64,000 bases of DNA from Antedon bifida (taxonomy: Eukaryota; Echinodermata; Crinoidea; Comatulida; Antedonidae): assembly GCA_963402885.1 (NCBI GenBank), contig OY727099.1, positions 24,943,001 to 25,007,000 of the forward strand, written 5' to 3'. A program made the translations under genes and the position numbers. Under the pieces are notes generated by a model that did not search any database, was not told the DNA's origin, and was given only the letters and a program-made list of their open reading frames with translations. Positions 46,895-57,334 of this stretch are shown here, piece by piece (the first letter of the stretch is position 1; each line of letters begins with the position of its first letter).

Positions 46895-47535
46895 CACGAT
46901 TGTAGTTTGCTTATTATTAATAATGAATAAACATAGCTAATTTCTCAAATTATTCAAATCAAATTAATTATTTGAAATAGTACAGATTAAAACAATATGA
47001 TAATTTTTTACTATACAGTAGTATGTTGAGAATATTAAGGTGTTTGCAGAGATAGCAATATTAATAATTAGCTATGTTTAATAATGAATAAACATACCGT
47101 AGCTAATTTATCAAATTATTAAAATCAAATTAGTTAGTTGAAATAGTACAGATTAAAACAATATGATAATTCATTATAGATAGTCTGTTGAGAATATTAA
47201 AGTGTTTGCAGAAAATAGGAAAATTAAAAATTAGCTCTGTTTAATAAGGAATAAACATAGCTAATTTATCAAATCATTCAAATCAAATTAATTTAGTTGA
47301 AATAGTACAGATTAAAACAATATGATAATTGACTATAGTCTGTTGAGAATAAGGTGTTTGCAGAAAAAAGCAATATTAATATTTAGCTATGTTTAATAAT
47401 GAATAAACATAGTTAATTTATCAAATTATTCAAATCAAATTAATTATTTGAAATAGTACAGATTAAAACAATATGATAATTTACTGTAGTCTGTTGAGAA
47501 TAAAAAGGTGTTTGCAGAAAATAGCAATATTATTA
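46895..47535. repeat. Tandem repeat, about 150-163 bp period, four copies
   Basis: Unit starts recur at 46921, 47082, 47245 and 47397, each with AATAAACATA, CAAATCAAATTA, GAAATAGTACAGATTAAAAC and TGTTGAGAAT...GGTGTTTGCAG. Copies differ by small indels. AT-rich and non-coding. Confidence 0.85.
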
Positions 47536-47639
47536 ATATACTGCATTACATGCATCAGAATGTAATATACAGTCTACAGCATGCATTTGCAATCTGACTA
47601 AGAATGCATAATATTGAATCAAACAAGATTTTGATGCAA

Positions 47640-48130
47640 CCATTCCGATGCATAACAATAGCCGTCATTGTTTCCGCTCGTAGTCTATTTACAGGAAGAG
47701 GAAAGTGACACTAGCAATTAATCCAGCACTTTTCAATTTGCAATTACGGCGACTACGACGACGATGCTGTCTGTATCCGAGTGGAAAGTACTCAGCCGGC
47801 AAACTAGTAGTATACTGCTCGATGTAGTTGTACTAATAAAAACACCCTTTTTTCTCCTCTTTTTTATATAAACTCACAGACTTAATCATTTTAAAAGGTA
47901 CTTTTTGTTTTATACAGATTCTTATTTATAAGGTGACCTTGTAGTTAAATTCAGGCCAGGGATATTGACATGACAGACCACCCTCCTGTTATAACTGGTA
48001 CCAGCTGAGATTAACCCTTTACCACATGAAGTACATAAAAAACAGAAAGACAAAAGGACTTACTGACCGGTTTCTCTGCTCTACCCATTTGTTACGATCA
48101 CAATAAAAACATTCTCTCTAAATGAAATCC
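47640..48130. promoter_or_regulatory. Candidate enhancer with 7-bp-spaced inverted Sox pair
   Basis: AACAAT at 47654-47659 and ATTGTT at 47667-47672 are inverted with a 7-bp gap, the same spacing as at 19788-19806. They sit in a block rich in CpG (CGGCGACTACGACGACGATG) with TTAATCC and CAATTAC cores. A second rich patch follows at 47935-48030 (GGATATTGACATGACAG). No open frame. Confidence 0.42.
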
Positions 48131-48963
48131 TAATGACATGTGGGAGTCTACTGACATCGCTATCGTTTATTTGTCTTTAACACACGCAAGAATGCAGCCC
48201 AGGCTTGACCTTTGACATTTTGAGAGACTGAAAGCATTCAACTGCTTTCTCCTCTCTGAATGGATGAGGATAAAAGAATAGCAGAGAACACAACAATAGG
48301 TTATTGATAAAAACGCCTTTTGTTGCTCGGATATCCACACATTTATCAGGCAATTGAACTAACACTCAGAAAAAATACAATACCGACTTACGTCATGACT
48401 GGAAATAATTCCATTGTTTCATTGAAAGACCTGGTTTCTCTGGTAATATTTCAATATTTACTAAACAAAGCTTTTTGACAGAGGAAGTAAAAGCTTATTG
48501 TTTCAGAGGCCCTGTTATTTCAAGGGGTTTTCAATCTGTGTGGTCCTTGATTACAAAAACCAGGTGAATACATTGCAAAGACAATTAAAGTATGTCATTG
48601 ACATAATTAAAGGGAAGATAAGAATTAAATGATAGGTTAATTTGGGGCCATCTGTTTTTATCTTCCATAAAGTTGGTTACATTTTTATTTACATGGTTGG
48701 ATGGATACCAACCAAACCTACTTAAAATTCCAATATACAATTTCTTAAGAACAGCTTCTTTTCACATAACATACAGTACATAATATAATGGTCTACACTA
48801 TATTTTTTAATCGACATTGGTAGATGTTTTAGTGTTATTATACAACTAAAAAGTAGGACACCTCTACTCAAGACACTCCTTTTAAAGGTGACAGTTTCCA
48901 GTGAAGGAGAAATGTTTTAATACTATTAATGTCATTGTCAACCTCTATTCAGGGGACACTTCT
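48131..48963. other. Intergenic sequence with a decayed repeat
   Basis: 48850-48960 has GACAGTTTCCAGTG and TCTATTCAGGGGACACTTC, related to 35640-35965. No gene. A 62-codon minus frame (48177-48365) lacks domain features. Confidence 0.45.
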
Positions 48964-49105
48964 AAAGCTCTGTCCACACTATCAAACTCGTTTGACAAAG
49001 TGTGATGTTTTCAAATATGGTAGTGATATGCCCAAATATGGTAGTGATATGACATCATTATGTCCATTTATGGGCACATAAAATTTGATGGTGTAGACAG
49101 AGCTT
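48964..49105 (+). mobile_element. CArG-MITE copy 11
   Basis: Complete but internally shortened copy, flanked by TAA on both sides. Perfect CArG at 49032-49041 (CCAAATATGG) and 49064-49073 (CCATTTATGG). Confidence 0.86.
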
Positions 49106-50611
49106 AATAGAGGTTCTACTGTATAAAACAATATTGTTGAAATTGGTACTTTTAGAGAGAAAAACAAAAACTGGTTCACATTAGCGAATTTTACCAAAAA
49201 CATTATTTTAAAATAAAATAGTTATCTGTCAAAGACAATATTAGAATTAGTTTTTGACATTTTCAAATTACCATTCTATTGATTTATTTCTTGGTAGACT
49301 AAAGAATATTAAAAAATTCTGTTTCTCATCAACTTAACTCTCCTGTGTTTTGTTGCGTGATTCGATGATGACAATGGCTTTACGAAGTTCACCTAATTTG
49401 CAAAATAAATCAGTTTTCCATTTAAACAATACAATAACATGATTACAAGAAACTTAAAATCAGGTTTTGTTTTTGTTATTATAAGTTGTGAATCCAGTAT
49501 TTTGAAATAGGGGGCCCAATTTATACAAATTACTGAACTTAATCTAAAAATCTTTTTGCATTGTAATTTTCAAAATGTTGCAGGTTCGTACAGTAGACTG
49601 ATTCCTCATATCTTTGTGTGTATGTTATTTTACATATCTCCCTAGCTAGACTAAAACGTTTAACTTTAAATCTCCTATTTTACATACTGTGGGATGCAGT
49701 AACTTATTAAAGTACTGTAAAATCCTAACATTAACTATTTTTTAAATGTTTGCCCTACTTTTTAAACATTTTTCCACCCAAACCTTTTTATTCCTGTACC
49801 TGTGTACATCCTTGTACAGAACGTTTTAATGATGTAAACAAATAATTCAAAACATATAAACATCCTGCTGAGCCCAAAATCAAGGTTTAACATGTAACAA
49901 TCATAACCATTAATATTGTATAGAAATATGTATGTGCACCAGGTGTAGTGATTAGCAATGATTAACCATGGTTCTACAAACAAAGGCTGTTAAAAACACA
50001 ATATTTGAAGTTACTATAACAGTAGGGCCTACAAATATTTCTATCAGACAAACTGCAAAATATGTCAGACCATTTAGTACAGTTTACATTGCTACTATAT
50101 TCCTATTCAATATGCTATAATCAATGCCATACAAAAAATATATACCTTAATATAGATTTTGGGATAATCAGACAGAATATTTTAATTTACTGTAAAAAAG
50201 ACAATAGTAAATATAATATTGTCAAGACATGAGTATGAGGTCATCTTTAAAATCCACTACTGTTTATTTTATTCAAAAACTGAATTGTTTTTAGTATGGT
50301 AAATGAATCTTGTAAATGAATCTTGTAAATAAACAAATGTGGTCAAATATGAGGAAGTATGAACAGCTTAATAATAAAGCTAAAACTACAGAACTTTTTC
50401 CCTACACTAACTGCTATCTTTTTACTTGGTCAAATCAGGAAAACCCCATGCATACCTCTCTCAGTTAAAATATGGAAATTCCTGTTTGGTAGCCTCTTAG
50501 CTTCACATTTAAATCATTTTTTAAAGAAAAATAACAAATCACTCCTTCTATATGCTAGAAATATCAAACTGACATTACCTAGTTGAAAAAAACATCTAAA
50601 AAGGTACATAC
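49106..50611. other. Intergenic sequence, no gene
   Basis: A decayed CCAGTATTTTGAAATAGGGG element at 49490-49560. GAATCTTGTAAAT is repeated in tandem at about 50305-50330. Otherwise AT-rich. Confidence 0.45.
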
Positions 50612-51010
50612 CTTAGTTTAAAAATGTGGTTGGTAGGCTTTCTTCACAGAGTAAATCAACAAACACACTCACTGTTCTACACACGATAGTACACTGTCTC
50701 CACACACAGACAGTGAAGGCACTTCACAATAGTAGAAATATGCTAATGAGTTACAACACATAACAATAGGTCATTATTAAAAAACACCAGACACTGTTAC
50801 ATAACAACAGTGTGTATTGTTCCACTGATGGCAGTCTAGCTAAGAAGATAGAGTTCCAAACTGGTTGCTTGTGGCCAGATTCTTGTGTTAGTACTTATCT
50901 ACACATAATACAAGGAGTGTTGTCATTGGTTAGAACAGCTGGCAGCAGACGGAATCATACAAAGGTATAACTTATTGGAAGATGACAGAAGAGAGTGCTC
51001 GCTTATTACT
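50612..51010 (-). promoter_or_regulatory. Candidate distal promoter and first exon, minus strand
   Basis: A higher-complexity island ending on the minus strand in a near-consensus donor, ACTAAG|GTATGTA (exon end 50612, GT at 50611-50610). On the same strand two CCAAT sequences lie near its upstream end (within about 50920-50985). It also has an octamer-like ATGCTAAT (about 50741-50748) and a near-perfect paired Sox site (50803-50821). Vertebrate Sox5/Sox6 use several distant promoters, so a distal SoxD promoter about 46 kb upstream is plausible. No open reading frame is implied. This is inference. Confidence 0.3.
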
Positions 51011-52630
51011 GTCATGCTAATTTACCACAATCTGATTTTAATGGACTGTCCTATACCAGATTTCTCCTTTAATATTTTGAACAAGTAAATGATTAGAATA
51101 ATGATCTGTTAAAATCTACCATGGTAAATTTAAAAACTGGTATGCTGCCCTCTGCTTAATAATAAACCAGGTATCAGAGGAATTGTTTTGTTTTGTTGCC
51201 TAATTTGTAACTTTCTTTACCTCTTTTATAGATTTTAGTTTTTTGTTTAATGATTTTCTGTAGGCCCTACTGCAATCTGTTTATTTGGCCCTGTAGTACC
51301 ATTGCTACAAAAATGCCATTCTAATAAATAAAATTATTTTATTTCATAAAACATTTCAAAAGTAGAACCTATAAAAAACAGTATAAATTGTAATACTCTC
51401 TACCTGTAAAACCAGGAATTAACTTTAGTTAAATAATATTTTTACTAAAACTACTAAAAATCAAGAATAAAATAATCAAAATTTTAAGATAAATAAAAAG
51501 ATTTTTGAAAAACAAAAGTCTTCTTTATTCTTACAACCAACAGTGCAAGGCACCAATTACAGGCTGATAATAATATATATATATATTTCAGCTGGGTCGG
51601 GTTTTAAAATACATGACACCTTTTTACTTGCATGGAATGCTTGATGCCAACAATACTAATGTAACCTAGCCATTGTCTCTTAACAATGTGTTACATAATA
51701 ATTGACCTTGACAGATATGTGATTCATATTACAATGTTTCAAGAACAATACCATTCAATTGTCTTAATTTGTTTAGTTCAATTCAGCTCATTCTGTTGGA
51801 CAAATAATAATAATATTGGAAAACGCCAAGAAACTTTACAATGAACAAAAAAAACAACAAAAAATGATACAAATACAGAAAAAAAGAAAACAGCATCATT
51901 TTTTTTATGAAGATTATTTTAAACAATATCGGAGAATTGTTTTAATAAACTTTTTGATAAACTCTTAAATAACAGAAAATCCCATCTAGTCCCCACGTTC
52001 ACCAATATGTTGTTACCATGGCAACACATTTATATTGAATATACAGTACCAGCAATTTTGTTCTATAAATGTAGTTCATTTATGAATATCTATAATAAAT
52101 TATACTACTTTGGCATTATCTCAGTTTAGGGTTTATTAATAATTATATATGTTAAAAATAGCACAAGTTTGGAAAAGTAAGTAGTACTATCAAATGGTAA
52201 AAGATCATAACATAATTTTTTTAATTGATTTACCTTCAGTAAATCTGCCAAATATGCCATAACAAGGCATTAAATAACCTATTATGTTCTTAAAGATGTT
52301 ATTTTGAAAAACTAATTTAGTCAAAAAACATAATTCAAGTAAATACCCTATCTGTACTTCCTAGCATCAATGAGTCTCCATATTTCATGTTTGTTGATAA
52401 AATTTAAAATACTTTTTCATATTTTTGTATCAATGTACTGTCAACATGCAAAACTTTAAGGGGGTCTGGAACACTAGAAAAAATTTCCCAGAAGTCATTT
52501 TTCTTTTCTTTTTTCTGCACCGTTCAAAAGGTTTTCAAATCCCATTTGGTAAAATTTAAAATTTAAATGTATTCAATCTCTAAACTGGCAAACATTATTT
52601 AAATCATTAAGTTTTAAACGTTTACTTTTT
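51011..52630. other. AT-rich intergenic sequence
   Basis: No gene. A LINE-type tail on the minus strand may lie at about 51770-51815 (GTTCAATTCAGCTCA...AATAATAATA). Confidence 0.45.
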
Positions 52631-52749
52631 TGTGTAAAAAAATCTTTTTATCAAACCAATGGTATGAATTACGAGATTATTTTCTGGACGGTTTCGTCTA
52701 TTTACCATCCAATCTCGCAATTGGTTTGATAAAAAGAATTTTTTACACA
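52631..52749. mobile_element. Short foldback element (terminal inverted repeats)
   Basis: TGTGTAAAAAAATC and TTTTTATCAAACCAAT at the left mirror ATTGGTTTGATAAAAA and AATTTTTTACACA at the right. The central ACGAGATT / AATCTCGC also pair. The 119 bp are almost entirely palindromic. Confidence 0.75.
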
Positions 52750-54639
52750 TTGTTAATTACAAACCAGAAACATTTACAATCATGTTTACTTTATTGTTAA
52801 ACGAAAATAACATACTTTTAAATTGGGTGAGTGATATTCCAGTTGAATTTGAATATTTAAATCATGTTTTATACTAAATTAGTTTTTTCTCTTCCGCAAC
52901 CTATCCCAATTGTCATGTCATTTTTGTTTTTTCTTTTTAATGCTCTCTCTCTCCCTATTTATCTCTTCTTTCTAAATGTATGTCTCTCTCAAAAATATAT
53001 TCATCATTTTTAACCTTGCTATAAACTCGATCCCATAAATTGCAATGTTCACTTGCAATTATGTTGTAGTAATGCCTTATGTCTACAAACAATTTATGCT
53101 TTTGCCAATAGATTGCTTGACTTTCACAAATAGTATTGTGTTCACTTTGAATTATTGCATTTTGGGAAGTATTTTAAATATCTTGTGATGGATAGTGCCG
53201 AAGCCATCCCGCTTTCCGTCTAAGATCGTCAAAGCTAATATATAATGAATGGATTAATCAGAGTTATTTGTTTGTGTAATGATGGCATTTTTAGCATCCA
53301 TTTTACAACAAATTTCTTCTCATGACAAATCTGTTACAATCAATTTCTTTATTTTAGGGATATGTAAAGATTTTTCTACTGCAGTAACATATAGTTGCTG
53401 CAGTAATAATACTTAATAAACAGCTAATGTATAATTAACTATAATTGGTAATTAATATTATTCAAGAATCTCTTAATTTTTAGATCAAAACTATTTGTTT
53501 ATTCTCCAGAACTGTCAATTTACTTTCGTAATAAAAGTAATATTTATGATTTGTCCACAAACATTTAAAATTACAAATATTACATTTAAGGAGTTTAAAG
53601 CATTAAAAACATTCCACAATATTAATAATAACATAAAATAAATGCACTCGTATTAATACATTTTTTACAAAACACAAACTTTATTTAATAAATTTATTCC
53701 TTTCCAAAAAGAATGTTAAGTGGTTTTTCTAAATTCTTCGTGCTATTGATAAACAGCATTTTCAAATTTAAATATAAAAATCAATTTTATAATGTCTAGA
53801 GTATATTTAGAATTGATAGATAGGAAACTGATATTCCACTATCCATACTACATGAATACATCATAAAAACGGAAACAAACTAACGCACACTAATTGTCAA
53901 AACTTGATTCCTCTTAGGATTGTTAGCGACCATGTTAAGAAGTGAAAACTGAAAAATGATGAATTCTAGAGCGTTGTTAGTCGCCATAAATCTTAGCTTT
54001 TGGAATTGTCTGCAGAGGTAAAAATTCCTTAGTGAAATCTTATCAAATACAATATCTACAAATTGTAACACATATGCAATATAATTTTCCAACGTTTTAT
54101 TCTATTTGACGTTCATTTAAAAATAATAGAATGAAATATTCTTTAACGGATGTAAACATTTTAGTCTCTAAAAACAGTTATTTCTCGGTAATATAATATA
54201 AAATATGGGTCATATTTTAAAATGTGCTTCAAACATAGAAAACAATTTAGTAAAATAGATAAATCAATATTGAGAATTTAAAATATATTATTGTAAAATA
54301 TAAAAACCTTTTTTTCCCCATAATGAAACACATCCTGACTGATGTGATTATATTTATTTCTGATAAAAAATCTTCTTTTCTTTAAATTGAAATTTTCCAA
54401 GTATAGTATAATTTGATTGTAGACATGGTGACTTAGAATATGACAAGGTTGTCTATTTCCTAGAGGTTTTTATATTCAGTTATTAATCCCTTTTGTTGAA
54501 ACTTCATGACATCCACAAAAGTATTAACATTTTACATCTATGTCCTAAAATAATTGAAATCTTGGTTTATTTTTTTATTTTTTTATTATTTTTTTTACTT
54601 TTAAATTTTTCATTAAAGTTTATCTTCTGCATCTTTTAC
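52750..54639. other. AT-rich intergenic sequence
   Basis: No gene or notable repeat; short CT-rich runs near 52940-52995. Confidence 0.5.
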
Positions 54640-55745
54640 CTAAAGCAGTGTTTTTTATTTTTTTGTCTTTTCTCTTTGAGTCTTATCTGCTATTATAATA
54701 TGATTTTTCATTTAACTTTTTTATTCTGCTTCTGTGATCCCAACACTTTTAATTTATCTAAAGCGATGTTGCTTTTTTTTTGTCTTTTCTTTTCTGCTAT
54801 AATATAATTCAATTTTCAATGTAACTTTTTGCTCCTGTGATCCTGACACTTTTACCTAAAGCAGTGTTGATTTTTTTTATGTTTGTCTTCTCTTTTGCTA
54901 TAATAATTCAATTTTCAATGTAACTTTTTGCTCCTGTGATCCCGACACTTTTACCTAAAGCAGTGTTGATTTTTTTCATATTTGTCTTCTCTTTTGCTAT
55001 AATAATTCAATTTTCAATGTAACTTTTTGCTCCTGTGATCCCGACACTTTTACCTAAAGCAGTGTTGATTTTTTTTATGTTTGTCTTCTCTTTTGCTATA
55101 ATAATTCAATTTTCAATGTAACTTTTTGCTCCTGTGATCCCGACACTTTTACCTAAAGCAGTGTTGATTTTTTTTATGTTTGTCTTCTCTTTTGCTATAA
55201 TAATTTAATTTTTAATGTAACTTTTTGCTCCTGTGATCCCGACACTTTTACCTAAAGCAGTGTTGATTTTTGTTCATATTTGTCTTCTCTTTTGCTATAA
55301 TAATTTAATTTTTCATTTAACTTTTTGCTTCTGTGATCCCGACACTTTTACCTAAAGCAGTGTTGATTTTTTTCATATTTGTCTTCTCTTTTGCTATAAT
55401 AATTCAATTTTCAATGTAACTTTTTGCTCCTGTGATCCCGACACTTTTACCTAAAGCAGTGTTGATTTTTTTCATATTTGTCTTCTCTTTTGCTATAATA
55501 ATTTAATTTTTCATTTAACTTTTTGCTTCTGTGATCCCGACACTTTTACCTAAAGCAGTGTTGATTTTTTTTCATATTTGTCTTCTCTTTTGCTATAATA
55601 ATTTAATTTTTCATTTAACTTTTTGCTCCTGTGATCCCGACACTTTTACCTAAAGCAGTGTTGATTTTTGTTCATATTTGTCTTCTCTTTTGCTATAATA
55701 ATTTAACTTTTCATTTAACTTTTTGCCTCTTGTGATCCTGTCATT
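54640..55745. repeat. 99-bp tandem satellite-like array
   Basis: Eleven units of 99-103 bp. The marker CTCCTGTGATCC (or CTTCTGTGATCC) recurs at 54729, 54832, 54931, 55030, 55129, 55228, 55328, 55427, 55526, 55626 and 55726. Each unit also holds CGACACTTTTACCTAAAGCA and GTCTTCTCTTTTGCTATAAT. The middle units are nearly identical and the edge units diverged, as expected from unequal exchange. Confidence 0.95.
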
Positions 55746-56860
55746 TTAGCTACATCATTTGTTTTTCTAATAAATTGCCTTAAACTGTTATATTTCTGAA
55801 TCAAATACATACAGTAGTTCAACAGGTGATCTGCCAGTTCTGTTATTCTATTCTTAATAAAACATACTGTGTATTAGTAATATTGGAAAGATACCAGCTC
55901 TTAGAGGAGAAAGGGCCAGAATTGGTTTATCCAGGTAAGGTAGGCACAAAATAGTATTGTTGCATCTTTTCACATAAAATAAATGCGGAAAAAGGTGCTT
56001 TATGTCCAGGACCGTAAGTTTAGTATATTTCTAAATCAAACATCAAATACATAATTTAGGTGTCCATTTGATCCGTCAGTTCTGTCATTCTCCTAATAAA
56101 ACATACTGTGTATTACGAAAGGTAAGAAAGGGCTAACATTGTTCTATCCAGGTAAGGTAGGCACAAAATAGTTATTGTTACAACGCGTCTTTTCACATAA
56201 AATAAATGCAGAAAAAGGCGTTTTATGTCAAGAACCGTTAGTTTAATAATAGGCATGTCATCAATGCAATATTATTATATAATATTAATTTAGTTATATT
56301 GTTTTAAAGAGACCCAGTTGTATAATGCTTAAGGAGACTCCAATGATTATCTTTTCCAGACAAAAGTATTCTAATTAAATGTACAATAATGAAATAATGT
56401 AAAAGTAGTCTACAAATTATAAATAATAATTTAATCTAATATTTTTTAAGTTTTCAATATGATTTAATTTTAAAATTTTAATGCATTTTCAATCACTACT
56501 AATATTTTAATTTTTTTCAGAAAACTGTATAATCCCAATGCCTGTCAACCAATCGCTTTACAATTTAAAATAAAAACATATTTTTTTTTTTTGGGGATAA
56601 ATTTTAAATAAAGTCTCCATAGTTTCCTCATAGTTGGGGTGAACAACTTTCAAAGTTCATTAAATTCATATTTTTATAATGATAATGTAATGATATAATA
56701 CTATAGAGACAACAGTTAGGGCACATCCATTTAATTGTCAAAGGTCAAACACATTAGCTTTAATAGTTTAAAGCGACATACACACAACTGACACAGTTGC
56801 AAAACTCACAATAAGGCCTTACTCTCAATTGCCAGTCGGCCCCTAATGTGTACCCTATTT
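55746..56860. repeat. Intergenic sequence with a partial duplication
   Basis: About 55845-56000 and 56080-56240 share AAAACATACTGTGTATTA, ATCCAGGTAAGGTAGGCAC, TTTTCACATAAAATAAATGC and TTTATGTC(C/A)AG(G/A)ACCGT, an imperfect duplication with period about 240 bp. No gene. Confidence 0.65.
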
Positions 56861-57022
56861 AAAGCTCTGTCTACACTATCAAACTTTATGTGACAAAAAA
56901 ATGTGATGAGCTCATATGATGCTGTGTCATATCACTATTATATTTAAGCATTATAACTACCATTATAACTATGTTTGGGCACTTTTTGTTGTCAAACTAG
57001 TTTGATAGTGTAGACAGAGCTT
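56861..57022 (-). mobile_element. CArG-MITE copy 12
   Basis: Complete copy flanked by TAA on both sides. Its CArG-like sites are all degenerate. Confidence 0.85.
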
Positions 57023-57097
57023 AAGTTATAAATATTATTTTTCAGAATGACAATGCCTTGGCTCTACCCTGTAATAGCATTGTTTGCTTTTCTGGAA

Positions 57098-57182
57098 ACA
57101 AGTAAACAATCAAGTAAACAAACAAGTAAACAATCAAGTAAACAAACAAGTAAACAAACAAGTAAACAAACAAGTAAACAAT
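57098..57182 (+). repeat. 10-bp minisatellite (AAGTAAACAA / AAGTAAACAATC)
   Basis: About eight units of AAGTAAACAAAC or AAGTAAACAATC-type sequence between two MITE copies. It creates a false Ser/Lys/Gln repeat frame. Confidence 0.88.
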
Positions 57183-57205
57183 CCCTAACTAAACTTCTTT
57201 TTTCT

Positions 57206-57334
57206 AAAGCTTTTTCTACAGTGTCAAACTTTATATGCCAGAAAAATGCCCATGGACATGATGATGTCATATCACTACCATGGGAACATCAACATTTTTT
57301 TGTAAAACTAGTTTGATAGTGTAGACCAGAGCTT
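57206..57334 (-). mobile_element. CArG-MITE copy 13
   Basis: Diverged copy (AAAGCTTTTTCTACAGTGTC to TAGTGTAGACCAGAGC). No CArG site left: CCATGG replaces the cores. Lies less than 200 bp from copy 12 in the same orientation. Confidence 0.8.

Noticed and set aside
54493..54807. 104-codon Phe/Leu-rich plus frame, like a membrane protein
   Set aside because: Arises from T-rich sequence at the start of the 99-bp array; no exon signals, and composition alone explains the hydrophobic residues.
57047..57316. Ser/Lys/Gln repeat frame and its minus-strand Cys/Leu/Val counterpart
   Set aside because: Translation of the 10-bp minisatellite plus MITE copy 13.
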